64,000 bases of DNA from an uncultured Clostridia bacterium (GCA_934254835.1 CAKQMI010000002.1:1-64000); one strand, 5' to 3'; numbered from the stretch's first letter, positions 1 to 7,961 are shown. The notes: generated from the letters alone by a model not told the origin. Translations and numbers: made by a program.

Positions 1-73
1 CGGAACAGGCAGACGCGTACGTTTGAGGGGCGTATGGGAGACCGTATGGGTTCAAGTCCCATCGACCGCACCA
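1..73 (+). tRNA. tRNA-Leu (anticodon GAG), 5' end outside window
   Basis: The window opens inside a tRNA gene. The D-loop side, an anticodon stem TACGT/GCGTA with a seven-base loop containing GAG, a long variable arm, the T-arm ATGGG-TTCAAGT-CCCAT and the acceptor 3' strand CGACCGC plus A and an encoded CCA are all visible. The long variable arm and the GAG anticodon fit leucine (CUC/CUU codons). The missing 5' acceptor strand should read GCGGTCG by pairing. Confidence 0.93.
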
Positions 74-77
74 ACAT

Positions 78-105
78 AAAAGACGATGAAATCATCGTCT
101 TTTTT
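78..105 (+). terminator. Rho-independent terminator of tRNA-Leu
   Basis: The stem AAAAGACGATG/CATCGTCTTTT with a 4-base loop is followed by a T-run, five bases after the tRNA CCA. It is the expected end of the tRNA transcript. The same hairpin recurs at 225-253. Confidence 0.85.
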
Positions 106-204
106 CATTTTCTGATGAAAATGTCGTGGCTGTGCCACGTTGCCGATGCTCATGTCCGCTTCGCTCGGGCAACTCAAATACAAGTGCTTGATTACCCTTC
201 ACTT

Positions 205-262
205 GCGGTCGACCGCACCAACATAAAAGACGATGAAACCATCGTCTTTTTTTCATTTTCTG
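205..262 (+). pseudogene. Relict second tRNA-Leu 3' end with terminator
   Basis: Bases 209-262 repeat 62-114 with one substitution (t92/c239) and one extra T. The repeat covers the acceptor 3' strand, CCA, spacer and terminator hairpin. Immediately before it, bases 205-216 read GCGGTCGACCGC, a perfect palindrome equal to the expected 5' acceptor strand fused to the 3' acceptor strand. The simplest reading is a tandem tRNA gene whose body was deleted, leaving only the acceptor stem and terminator. An attachment-site origin is an alternative, but nothing phage-like flanks it. Confidence 0.6.
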
Positions 263-306
263 TCGAAAATAATGCGATTTAAAAGCGAAGTAATCGGGGA
301 CCCCTC

Positions 307-334
307 GGGATACTGTGTACCCGTGGGGAAAAGG
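307..334. repeat. 28-bp interspersed repeat, inverted copy at 3691-3718
   Basis: A segment containing ATACTGTGTACCCGTGG matches the reverse complement of 3691-3718 over 28 bases without mismatch. It is a fragment of the palindromic repeat family that occupies 3523-3780. Confidence 0.7.
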
Positions 335-376
335 CGCACACAAGCAGGGTTTTTAAACTATCTATTCAAAACAAAA

Positions 377-1009
377 CTATGAATGATTATAAAAAAACCA
401 TATTTCATAATTTATATCTTCGATTGGCGAGACGCCTTCGATAACATTCATGGAATTAATCGTCAATCTATCATAACTCGTTATAGATATAAGTACATTA
501 AATTGATAATATGACGGATTGCCTTTTTGTTCTTGTTGTCTTTTAAATTCCATTAATTCATTATAAATTTGCTTAATTGCCGGATATTTATCGTGCAACA
601 TTTTATTGTTATACAAATCAACCATTAAAAGAATAGATTCTTCGCCATCTTCTGTTTTGTCATCGGTGCAATTAAATTCGGTGTCATAAATTTTTGTAGA
701 TGAATTAAGGAATTTATCGCTACTAAACAAGCCAAATTGAAAATTACTTGTATCACGATATGGTATATCATATTTAACAGGAATTTGTACAGCATAATAC
801 TTTTCGGCAAAATAATGACATACATCGTACACATTATATTTTTGTTTTTTGCCTAAAATATTAATTATATCTTTCTCTGCTTTTAAATATTTTTCTTCTT
901 TATAGATACGATTATCCCAATCATCTTTGCTACAATAATTCTTCTTTTTATTAAATGCACCATCAAACATATTTTCAGTTAATTTGCTTTCTTTATCAAA
1001 TATGTCCAT
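377..1009 (-). CDS. Hypothetical AT-rich protein beside tRNA-Leu
   Basis: This frame encodes 210 residues that I do not recognise. The protein is rich in Lys, Asp, Asn, Tyr and Phe, and has no signal peptide or clear membrane segment, so it is probably a soluble cytoplasmic protein. Its DNA is far richer in A+T than the neighbouring genes. That composition, together with its place next to a tRNA gene and a relict tRNA 3' end, suggests recent acquisition. It stands alone on the minus strand with no operon partner. A purine-rich stretch (AGGGGTTGAG) precedes the ATG and could be the ribosome site. Function cannot be inferred; a role in defence or as genomic-island cargo would be only a guess. 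Confidence 0.6.
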   Translation of the reverse strand: MDIFDKESKLTENMFDGAFNKKKNYCSKDDWDNRIYKEEKYLKAEKDIINILGKKQKYNVYDVCHYFAEKYYAVQIPVKYDIPYRDTSNFQFGLFSSDKFLNSSTKIYDTEFNCTDDKTEDGEESILLMVDLYNNKMLHDKYPAIKQIYNELMEFKRQQEQKGNPSYYQFNVLISITSYDRLTINSMNVIEGVSPIEDINYEIWFFYNHS

Positions 1010-1321
1010 AAAATCTCAACCCCTATGCAAAATAGATATTTCTCAACTTTTATTTATCATATTTTAACAACATTGTCAATATCTAAATAAGTGCTTTCCT
1101 CTGTGTTTTTATTACCCAAACTTAATAAACCCATACAATTATGGAATCAAACTTTTACTCAAAGATACAGATAAACAATTTCATTTTTGATATTTCGCAC
1201 AGCAGGTTTTATTTTCTTTTGTTCGGCAAGTATTACTTTTTTGTTTAGAATAATCTCTTAAAAAAATCAATAACGGTTGGATTATTTAAAACATTTTTTG
1301 AAAATATCTTTTGATGTGGTA
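1010..1321. other. AT-rich intergenic stretch
   Basis: About 310 bases between the divergent hypothetical gene and the flavodoxin promoter. It is very AT-rich and continues the composition of the 377-1009 gene. No reading frame, tRNA or clear hairpin was seen. Confidence 0.5.
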
Positions 1322-1350
1322 TTTACACGGCGCGGAAACGGGGATATAAT
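1322..1350 (+). promoter_or_regulatory. Sigma-A promoter of the flavodoxin gene
   Basis: TTTACA (1322-1327) and TATAAT (1345-1350) are separated by 17 bases. They lie 27 bases before the ATG at 1378, which is preceded by GGAGG at 1367-1371. Confidence 0.75.
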
Positions 1351-1377
1351 TATGATATAAAAATTTGGAGGTTTTTT

Positions 1378-1857
1378 ATGAGCAAAATTCTTGTTGCGTA
1401 TTTTTCCGCAAGCGGCGTAACGAAAAATGCTGCCGAAAAACTTGCAAAAGCCGCAAATGCCGATTTGTTTGAGATAAAACCCGTCCGCCCTTACTCCGAC
1501 GCAGATCTGGACTGGACGGATAAGAAAAGCCGCTCCACAATCGAGATGAACGATTTGTCGTCCCGCCCCGAAATCGCCGAAAAATGCGACAATATGACAG
1601 ATTACGATACGGTGTTTGTCGGTTTTCCTATATGGTGGTACGTAGAGCCGCGAATTATCGACACCTTCCTTGAAAGTTACGATTTTTCGGGAAAGACCAT
1701 GATTCCGTTTGCGACAAGCGGTGGCAACGGACTTGGAAAAACAGCGGAAAATTTCAAGAAACTCCTTGGCGAAAGCGCAACCGTAAAGGACGGCAAAATG
1801 CTTACCCGCGCGAGCGAAACCGACGTTTCAGACTGGGTAAAGTCGCTCGGGCTGTAA
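1378..1857 (+). CDS. Flavodoxin (Flavodoxin_4 type)
   Basis: The 159-residue protein is a short-chain flavodoxin, a cytoplasmic FMN-binding electron carrier. The N-terminus has the beta strand and phosphate loop LVAYFSASGVTK (residues 5-16), and a WWY segment near residues 87-89 (FPIWWYVEP) supplies the aromatic flanking residues for the flavin ring. The C-terminal part contains ATSGGNGLGKT. Length and motif order fit small flavodoxins that act as alternative electron carriers to ferredoxin. It has its own promoter (TTTACA-17-TATAAT) and a strong GGAGG six bases before the ATG. It is monocistronic, with an oppositely transcribed transporter remnant downstream. The redox partner cannot be deduced from the context. 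Confidence 0.88.
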   Translation: MSKILVAYFSASGVTKNAAEKLAKAANADLFEIKPVRPYSDADLDWTDKKSRSTIEMNDLSSRPEIAEKCDNMTDYDTVFVGFPIWWYVEPRIIDTFLESYDFSGKTMIPFATSGGNGLGKTAENFKKLLGESATVKDGKMLTRASETDVSDWVKSLGL

Positions 1858-1978
1858 CAAAAATATTTGAAAAAACGGATTTTTTGCGGAATTTTTAACA
1901 CATTACCCTATTTATTCAGAAAAAATGTAATTTCTTAACAAAAAGGCTTGCGGATTTTCGCAAGTCTTTTTCGTTTAT

Positions 1979-2233
1979 TCAGACTTTGACAAGCATTAAT
2001 AGCGTGCCGGAAACAATAAGGACAAGTCCGAAAAACGCTTTCACGGAAAGTTTCTCGCCAAAGACGAAATACGAAAACGCCACCGTTACGAGTATGCTCA
2101 GTTTGTCGATTGGCACGACGACGCTTGCAAGCCCTTCCTGCAACGCCTTGTAAAACATCAGCCACGATGCGCCCGTAGCAATCCCCGAAACGCAGATGTA
2201 CGCCATTTCTCCTTTCTGTATGCCACGTACTAC
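1979..2233 (-). pseudogene. Truncated EamA-family transporter remnant
   Basis: The frame contains the second half of a small EamA/DMT-type permease: SGIATGASWLMFYKALQ, a VVPIDKLS segment, a following helix, FGEKLS and a last helix. The family usually has about 140 residues with a preceding set of helices; these are missing. The in-frame sequence extends nine codons upstream of the ATG at 2206 and then hits TAA, so the 5' half has been lost. AAAGGAG stands before that ATG but too close to it, and these bases also encode in-frame family-like residues. I read it as a decayed gene, although a 75-residue product could still be made. Confidence 0.65.
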
Positions 2234-2280
2234 TTCTTAAATTTCGCCGGATTGTTTTATCGGGCTTTTTCAATCGGATT

Positions 2281-3192
2281 TTAATATTTCAAAATGGTTT
2301 TGTCGGTGGACGGATCGATGATGAGATACTTTAACGCGTCGCCCGCTTTGTACGGCGCGACCTGCACCTCTCGCCCTATGTATCGTTTGTCGATGAGGTA
2401 TGCGGGACTGCCTTCAAAAAGCGAAATGTTTTCATCGCCGTAACGCACGATAAGCCGTCCCGAAAACTCACGAAGTACCGTCGGGTGAAACTCGATTTTG
2501 TCGTCGAAATACTCGGCAACCTTTCGTGACAGCGGATTGTTTCTGAGTTCGTCATAAGTCCCGTACTGCTCGATTACACCGCCGTAAATTATGGCGATTT
2601 TGTCGGCAAATCGACGGGCTTCTTCGAGGTCGCTCGTGGCGTAAACAATCATTCCGTCAAGGTGCGAAAAGATTTCTTCGAGTTTCATCATAAACAACTC
2701 TTTGTCGATGCCCGAAAGCGGACGCAAAATATCGTCAAAAAGATATAAATCGCGTTTGACAAGCGACAGCCTCGCCACCGCAACGTAAGGCTTTACCTGC
2801 TCGGGAAGTTTTTTTGCCTTGAGCGTCGCAAAATCGGTAAGTCCGAAAGACTTTATCGCGCTTTCTGCGGGCGCAACGTCCTCACCGCGAATTTTTAGCG
2901 GATACTCGACGTTCTCACGCACGGTTTTGCGCTTTAATAAGCAATAGTCTTCCAAAATCGCTTGCACGTTGTTGTCCGAGGGCTTTTTGCCAAGCGGACG
3001 CCCGTCAAGGACGAACTCGCCCTCATACTTGATAAGTCCTGCAATCGCATTGATAAGCGTGGTTTTGCCGTCCTTTTCACCGCCGACGACGCCCAGACAT
3101 TTCCCCGAAAAATCAAGGTCGAATTGCCTCAAAGCGCGTCCCCCTCCGCGATACGCGACAACCACGTTCTTCGCCAAAAAACTATGACTCAT
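2281..3192 (-). CDS. Degenerate ABC ATPase-like protein
   Basis: The 303-residue protein follows the layout of sugar-importer ATPases (MalK/UgpC type): nucleotide-binding domain to about residue 230, then a C-terminal regulatory-like domain. The motifs are eroded. The P-loop is GGEKDGKTTL rather than GxxGxGKST. The LSGGQ signature is replaced by LPEQV. The Walker B Glu is Asp (LYLFDD), and the switch His is Ser (YATSDLEEA). No permease or binding protein adjoins it. The start at 3192 is chosen because AAGGGGTGA precedes it; the open frame runs further upstream, but only through repeat DNA. It may bind ATP through the retained Lys, but efficient hydrolysis looks doubtful. Confidence 0.7.
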   Translation of the reverse strand: MSHSFLAKNVVVAYRGGGRALRQFDLDFSGKCLGVVGGEKDGKTTLINAIAGLIKYEGEFVLDGRPLGKKPSDNNVQAILEDYCLLKRKTVRENVEYPLKIRGEDVAPAESAIKSFGLTDFATLKAKKLPEQVKPYVAVARLSLVKRDLYLFDDILRPLSGIDKELFMMKLEEIFSHLDGMIVYATSDLEEARRFADKIAIIYGGVIEQYGTYDELRNNPLSRKVAEYFDDKIEFHPTVLREFSGRLIVRYGDENISLFEGSPAYLIDKRYIGREVQVAPYKAGDALKYLIIDPSTDKTILKY

Positions 3193-3225
3193 TATTTCAC
3201 CCCTTTTCCAACGCAAGTGAAGTTT

Positions 3226-3355
3226 CTTGCGTTGGCTCAATTTGCTTCGCAAGTTATATTTGCAATGCAAGTTATATTTTGACTTTGTCAAAGTTATATT
3301 TCGGCTTTTAGCCGAAGTGATATTTTGGCTAACGCCAAAGTTAAAGTAAATCCGC
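3226..3355. repeat. Array of mini-hairpins joined by TTATATT linkers
   Basis: Short hairpins with different stems (for example TTGCTTCGCAAG, TTTGACTTTGTCAAAG, TTCGGCTTTTAGCCGAAG) follow one another, separated by the constant linker TTATATT or TGATATT. The stems differ in sequence but keep pairing. Related arrays lie at 14615-14796 and 19895-19975. Confidence 0.75.
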
Positions 3356-3435
3356 AACGTGTCGCAGGCACACATCGCGCCATCGGCGCATCGCTTTTGC
3401 CAAAGGCAAAAACATCACATCATCGCTTTTATAAG

Positions 3436-3492
3436 GTGTCCCTTCCGGGAGATTGCCACGGCATCGCCGTTGGCAATGCCTCGCAATGACAT
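3436..3492. repeat. Interspersed repeat, CCTTCCGGGAGATTGCCACG type
   Basis: The segment begins CCCTTCCGGGAGATTGCC and ends CTCGCAATGACA. A close copy is at 54413-54462 and a diverged one at 20050-20135. It contains the self-complementary stretch GGCATCGCCGTTGGCAATGCC. Confidence 0.7.
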
Positions 3493-3522
3493 TAAGTGCG
3501 TTTCACGGAATAAAACTCTCTA

Positions 3523-3780
3523 AAAAGTCAGAATTTTGATGCTATTACTGCCCCAAAAGTACAAAGTATCTTTTGGGGGCCCCGTGATGTTTCTTTTGGG
3601 GTTCTGAAAATCCCAGTGTACACGTCGCAAATCTCGCTTTTGACCAAACAAACTCTTTTTTTTCGTTTGTTTGTCTTATGCTCGTTTGCTCCTTTTCCCC
3701 ACGGGTACACAGTATCCCGCGGGGGCCCCTTTTTTACGGATTTTCGGGTTCCCGAAAAAACTCAAAAGGTCGCAGAATTA
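3523..3780. repeat. Composite palindromic repeat
   Basis: The segment begins AAAAAGTCAGAATTTTGATG and carries inverted-repeat blocks CCCCAAAAGTAC/GTATCTTTTGGGG and a TTCTGAAAATCC-type core. It ends near GGTCGCAGAATTATAACTTC. Parts recur at 54311-54400 and 54561-54688, and the segment 3691-3718 recurs inverted at 307-334. No coding frame is supported here. Confidence 0.7.
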
Positions 3781-3789
3781 TAACTTCTG

Positions 3790-3940
3790 ATTATAAACGG
3801 CGAGAATTTGATGGATTTTTGGGGTTCTTTGCAGGTTCAGAAAAATCCAGTGTACTTGGCGTACACGATTTTTCGGGTTCTGCGAAAACGCCAAAAAGGC
3901 GCAAATTATCGCCGTTTTACGCAAATTATCGCCGTTTATC
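3790..3940. mobile_element. MITE-like palindromic element fused to the ruvX 3' end
   Basis: The left end AAACGGCGAGAATTTGATGG and the right end AAATTATCGCCGTTT form terminal inverted repeats. The right end is duplicated (3902-3919 and 3922-3939). A core of TTCAGAAAAATCC / GATTTTTCGGG surrounds a GTGTAC...GTACAC palindrome. It is the same family as 20374-20501 and 54541-54688. It encodes no transposase. Its outer right end encodes the last three codons and the stop of ruvX. Confidence 0.65.
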
Positions 3941-4336
3941 CAAATAGGATTGAAGTATAATACACGCCGCCACCGCATCAATCACTTTCTTCCTCTTATT
4001 CCTGCTCATATCCGCCTCAAGAAGCACCCTCTCCGCGCTGACGGTTGACAAGCGTTCGTCCTGAAACTCGACGGGGATACCGCTTTTTTCCTGAAGTTTT
4101 GTGGCAAATTCCCGCGTGACCTCCGCGCGTTTTCCCTCGGTGCCGTCCATATTGATGGGAAGCCCCACGACAAAGGTATCCGCGTTTTCGTCGCGCGCAA
4201 GTTTGATGAAGTACTCGATATCGACGTCATCGTTCACACGGCGATAACTTTCGCGACTGTTGGCGCAAATGCCCAGCATATCCGACACGGCGATACCTAT
4301 TCTGACGTCTCCGACGTCAAGACCGATTTTTTTCAT
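3926..4336 (-). CDS. ruvX: RuvX/YqgF, pre-16S rRNA nuclease family
   Basis: The 136-residue protein belongs to the RNase H-like YqgF family, which trims the 5' end of 16S rRNA. The start LDVGDVRIGIAVSD carries the first catalytic Asp, VVGLPINMDGT the central strand, FQDERLSTV the second acidic site, and IDAVAACIILQSYL the last acidic helix. Length is typical. The start has GGAG six bases upstream. It lies downstream of an ABC exporter pair on the same strand, ten bases from the permease. Its final residues KRR and the TAA come from the terminal repeat of the adjacent palindromic element, so the native C-terminus appears to have been replaced. Confidence 0.92.
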   Translation of the reverse strand: MKKIGLDVGDVRIGIAVSDMLGICANSRESYRRVNDDVDIEYFIKLARDENADTFVVGLPINMDGTEGKRAEVTREFATKLQEKSGIPVEFQDERLSTVSAERVLLEADMSRNKRKKVIDAVAACIILQSYLDKRR

Positions 4337-4345
4337 AAAAAACTC

Positions 4346-6058
4346 CTAATTTATGTTAATTCTGTCAAAGAAAAACTGCGCTTTCTTTTTCATGACGGCG
4401 TTGACGATGACGGTCATAACGACGCCGATTATTATCGTTATTATCCAAAACAGCGACACGCCGAGTTTGATATTTATTGCTTTTTCGTACTTCGCGATGA
4501 CAGACATAATCACCATAAATCCGATGCCCAGTCCCATCGCGTAAAACATAGGCACCATAGGATAAAAGTTGCGCTTTATGACCTCGTACGGGCTTGTCCA
4601 GGTGACGTTGGGTTTTTTGAGGTCGCGGAAAACGCAAATACTGTTGAATGCGTAGGCATAAACAAACAGCGCAAGAGTCATCGGCAACACGTTTGCAACG
4701 TCGCCTTTCGTCACAGCAAGCGACGCCACGCACACAAGCACCACGCCGACGTAAGACACCGCGTTTGCCACCTTGATTTTCGTTTTCAAAATCTCCGAAA
4801 AATCGACGGGGATATATCGCAATACGTAAAAGGTCGAGCCCTCGCGCGAAATCGCCAGCGACGCCGTATAATTCATACCGCATATCATCATCAGCGAATA
4901 AAAGAATGTGACGCCAATCCCCGAAAACCCGCTTGCGAGCGACGACACGGCTTGTCCCGCCTGCTCTGTCGGACTTTTGAGCCCCAATGAGTGCATAACG
5001 ATGACGATAAGCGGTGGAATAAGACTGCCCATAATGCTGTTGAACGCAAAACTCTGACTTCTCATAAGACACTTTATTTCGCGCATGAACAAGGCTTTCT
5101 TTTTGCCCGAAAGGATTATTGCGCTTTCCCTGTCCTTTGATTTCCGTCTTGTTTCCTCGCCCGCTTTCCCCGCGGACTTTTTATAAAGCACCGCCGACAA
5201 CGCCGTCACGACGCCGACCGACGCGCAAATTACGGCAATATAAATAAGTACGTTTTTGAAAAATGCCGTCCCTGTGAGCGCAAGCGCGAAAAACCTGTTG
5301 TAAAACACGCCTTTGTCGAGCGCGATTATTGCGGTTGCAAGCGCCTTTGGCAACACTTTCGTTGCGCCTTGTCCCACAAGTTTTTCCATATTTTTGACAA
5401 ACACCATATAAAGCGCAAAAAATCCCAAAAACATTAAGACGCTTAAAACAAGCGTCACAATCGACTTATTTTTGAAATAAGACACGATTTTTATCATCGG
5501 GAACGACAATACCGATATTATTGCAAGTGGCGTTATCGGCGTCGTCAAAATCACGACGGGAATCATAAAGTAAAAATACATGGGAAGCGTCGCTCCCGCC
5601 TGCAATACGCCAACGACGTAGGAAATGAGCATCGGCAACAAAAACACCGCGCCGACAAGCATATCGTTGAGATATACGACGGTGAGTTTCACCGAAAAAA
5701 TCGTCTCGGGCGATACGGGGAGCGAGGACAAAAATTCGTTGTCCTTTGAAAAGTACATGTTCGACGTGACGCTTAAGAACCCCAAAATCAAAATGGTGAT
5801 TTGACCTGCCGTCAGCATCGACGACAATAGTTGCACGTGCAAGCCTTCAAGCGCCGAAAGAAATGCGATTGAATGCGTCATCAGCGACATCAGCACGATA
5901 ATAATTCCGACGCCCAAAACCGCAACCGCGCCGTTTATCGAGTTGGACAGTTTGCTTTTGGCGGATTGCTTTTTGTCGTCGCTTTTGACGTACTTTGTTT
6001 TGACCGCGCGGTAGTTGTTGACAAGCGCAGTTTTTAACAGCAATGCATACGTTTTCAT
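4346..6058 (-). CDS. ABC exporter permease, multi-pass
   Basis: The 570-residue membrane protein has about a dozen hydrophobic segments spread over its length and charged loops, including a Lys/Arg/Glu-rich loop near residues 295-315. It follows an ABC ATPase gene with only six bases between the two, so the pair should form an exporter in the cytoplasmic membrane. The fold class resembles Firmicutes ABC-2-type permeases of the YthQ/EcsB kind, but I cannot assign the substrate. No Shine-Dalgarno site is strong before the ATG, so translation is probably coupled to the ATPase. ruvX follows ten bases downstream and may be in the same transcript. Confidence 0.8.
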   Translation of the reverse strand: MKTYALLLKTALVNNYRAVKTKYVKSDDKKQSAKSKLSNSINGAVAVLGVGIIIVLMSLMTHSIAFLSALEGLHVQLLSSMLTAGQITILILGFLSVTSNMYFSKDNEFLSSLPVSPETIFSVKLTVVYLNDMLVGAVFLLPMLISYVVGVLQAGATLPMYFYFMIPVVILTTPITPLAIISVLSFPMIKIVSYFKNKSIVTLVLSVLMFLGFFALYMVFVKNMEKLVGQGATKVLPKALATAIIALDKGVFYNRFFALALTGTAFFKNVLIYIAVICASVGVVTALSAVLYKKSAGKAGEETRRKSKDRESAIILSGKKKALFMREIKCLMRSQSFAFNSIMGSLIPPLIVIVMHSLGLKSPTEQAGQAVSSLASGFSGIGVTFFYSLMMICGMNYTASLAISREGSTFYVLRYIPVDFSEILKTKIKVANAVSYVGVVLVCVASLAVTKGDVANVLPMTLALFVYAYAFNSICVFRDLKKPNVTWTSPYEVIKRNFYPMVPMFYAMGLGIGFMVIMSVIAKYEKAINIKLGVSLFWIITIIIGVVMTVIVNAVMKKKAQFFFDRININ

Positions 6059-6064
6059 AAAAAA

Positions 6065-6811
6065 TTATATGGGTTTTTCGATTTCTTCGTCGTTTTTCGT
6101 CACCGACAAGAAATAACTTTCAAGCGAAGCGTCACCCTTTTCGCGAAGTTCGGAAACGGCGCCGACCGCGATAAGTCTGCCCTCCGAAATGATGCCGACG
6201 CGGTCGCAAATCTTTTCGACAACGTCCAAAACGTGGGAGCTGAAAAACACCGTACCGCCGTTTTTGCAATGCTCCTTCATCATCTCTTTAAGTTCAAACG
6301 CGCTTTGCGGATCGAGCCCCGTCAAAGGCTCGTCCAACAGAAGCAAAGGCGGATTGTGGATAATCGCGCCGATGACGTTTATTTTTTGTTGCATGCCGTG
6401 AGAATAGGACTTTATAGGATCCAAAAAAGCGTCGTTCAAGCCGAACACGTCAAGGTACTTTTTCAGGCGTTCCTGATACGACGTTTTGTCCGTCACGCCG
6501 TAAATCGACGCCATAAAATCAACGTATTCCGCCCCCGTGAGCTTGTCGTAGATAATGTGGCTGTCCGAGACGTAGCCTATGCTTCGTTTGGCGTCCAGCG
6601 GGTTTTTGACGACGTCGAAACCGTTGACCTCGATACTGCCCGCGTTGAAGCCCGTGATGCCCGTCACGCACTTGATTGTGGTGGATTTTCCCGCGCCGTT
6701 CGGACCGATAAAACCGAATATCTCGCCCCTTTCGACGTCGAGCGTCAAATCGTCAACGGCTTTCACGTCACTGCGACCGTAAATTTTGGTGAGCCCGTTA
6801 ATTTTCAGCAT
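6065..6811 (-). CDS. ABC transporter ATP-binding protein
   Basis: The 248-residue ATPase has all canonical motifs: P-loop GPNGAGKSTTIK (about residues 38-49), the signature SHGMQQK in place of LSGGQ, Walker B LLLLDEPLTGLD and the switch His in FFSSHVLDVVEK. The architecture is that of CcmA/EcsA-type exporter ATPases. It is translated ahead of its permease with a six-base gap, so the two form one transporter. AAAGGA lies just before the ATG. A candidate promoter with a palindrome in its spacer is found upstream (6844-6872). Substrate is unknown. Confidence 0.9.
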   Translation of the reverse strand: MLKINGLTKIYGRSDVKAVDDLTLDVERGEIFGFIGPNGAGKSTTIKCVTGITGFNAGSIEVNGFDVVKNPLDAKRSIGYVSDSHIIYDKLTGAEYVDFMASIYGVTDKTSYQERLKKYLDVFGLNDAFLDPIKSYSHGMQQKINVIGAIIHNPPLLLLDEPLTGLDPQSAFELKEMMKEHCKNGGTVFFSSHVLDVVEKICDRVGIISEGRLIAVGAVSELREKGDASLESYFLSVTKNDEEIEKPI

Positions 6812-6843
6812 ATTTTCCTTTTCGTACCCTTTCGTTTTTGAAT

Positions 6844-6872
6844 ATTATAGCATTTTTTATGCTATAAAACAA
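6844..6872 (-). promoter_or_regulatory. Candidate promoter/operator of the ABC exporter operon
   Basis: On the minus strand TTGTTT and TATAAT are 17 bases apart. The perfect palindrome TATAGCAT-N6-ATGCTATA fills the spacer and overlaps the -10 element, an arrangement expected of a repressor site. It could instead be a weak hairpin ending the upstream protease transcript, but no T-run follows. Confidence 0.45.
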
Positions 6873-6893
6873 TAAAAATCGCAAATTTTACGA

Positions 6894-7961
6894 TTATTTA
6901 TCCAAATCGAGAGTGAGGTTGCCGTCTTTCGTGACACATGCGGACGACAAAATCATATCCTTGATTTTCTGCGGTGTTGCGTAAGGATACTTTTCAAGGA
7001 GCAGACAACACGCCCCCGCAACGTACGGCGCGGACACCGAAGTTCCGCTCATTTTTTTGTACGTAGAGTGCGCCGACACCGACGTCACGTCCACGCCTCG
7101 CGCATATATTTCGGGTTTTCTCCTTCCAAAAACAAAGCCACGCGACGTGAATTCGGCAACTTTTCCGTCGCTTTCGACCGCGCCCACGCTCAGCACCATC
7201 GGACTTATCGCAGGCGTTTTCAGTGCGTTCATTCCCTCGTTTCCCGACGCCGCCACAACCGTTATACCGCTTCTGACCAGCACTTCGGCACCTCGTCTTA
7301 ACGGATCGGAATTGTCGGTGGGCGTTGCGCCGAAACTCATACAGCACACTTTTACATTGGTTTTGTCCTTGTTGTCGACAATCCACTGCATGCCGTCCAA
7401 GACGTCGAACGCACTGCCTTCCCCGTCCGCGCCGATGACCTTCACCCCGACGATATTCGCGCGCCGTGCAACCCCCGTGATTTCACCGCCCGACGTAACG
7501 CCGTTTCCCGACGCCACGCCCGTGACGAACGTGCCGTGTCCGTTGTCGTCGTAAAAATCGTCTTTCCCCGCGATTACGTCGTGGAATGCGGTCAGGCGGT
7601 TTTCGGGCAGGCAAAAATCGACGTGCGGGGACACCCCCGTGTCAAGAACGGCAAGTCCAACTCCGCGCCCCGAAAGAGAAATTTTGTTTTGAAAAACCGT
7701 TGCGGGATTCTTGTTTTCCGCACCCGTCAGCGCAAAAACCTTTGACGAAGACGTGACGAATTTCACCGCCCGAAAACTTGCAAGACGGCTTAATTCGTGC
7801 GATTTTACCATCACTCCCACGGCGTTTATAAACGGATACTCTTTTACAATTTCAAACCCGTTCAAGGCATTTTTCCTTGATAAATATACGATAACGCCGA
7901 TTTTTTCGTCGGAAAATGTATTTATCGTTTGCAACAAACTTTTGGAAATTTTGTCAGTCAT
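6894..7961 (-). CDS. Subtilisin-like serine protease (S8), no signal peptide
   Basis: The 355-residue protein has the complete subtilase triad: Asp107 (AVLDTGV), His142 (NGHGTFVTGVASG) and Ser308 (SGTSVSAPYVAG), plus the oxyanion Asn241 (ASGNEG). Residues 1-95 resemble a short inhibitor-like propeptide, but there is no signal peptide, which points to a cytoplasmic or unconventionally released protease similar to AprX-type enzymes. Its ATG overlaps the stop codon of the preceding 91-residue gene (ATGACTGA), so the two are translationally coupled. The small protein might be a partner or substrate; this is inference from position only. Confidence 0.9.
   Translation of the reverse strand: MTDKISKSLLQTINTFSDEKIGVIVYLSRKNALNGFEIVKEYPFINAVGVMVKSHELSRLASFRAVKFVTSSSKVFALTGAENKNPATVFQNKISLSGRGVGLAVLDTGVSPHVDFCLPENRLTAFHDVIAGKDDFYDDNGHGTFVTGVASGNGVTSGGEITGVARRANIVGVKVIGADGEGSAFDVLDGMQWIVDNKDKTNVKVCCMSFGATPTDNSDPLRRGAEVLVRSGITVVAASGNEGMNALKTPAISPMVLSVGAVESDGKVAEFTSRGFVFGRRKPEIYARGVDVTSVSAHSTYKKMSGTSVSAPYVAGACCLLLEKYPYATPQKIKDMILSSACVTKDGNLTLDLDK

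Noticed and set aside
1..1009. Prophage or integrative element at the tRNA
   Set aside because: No integrase, structural gene or matching far-end attachment site is visible; only one orphan gene and a 54-bp repeat are present.
1935..2273. 112-residue frame over the EamA remnant
   Set aside because: It is in a different frame from the recognisable transporter sequence and has no family similarity.
3193..3375. N-terminal extension of the ABC ATPase-like protein
   Set aside because: The extra 61 residues are encoded by the mini-hairpin repeats; a proper ribosome site lies before the ATG at 3192.
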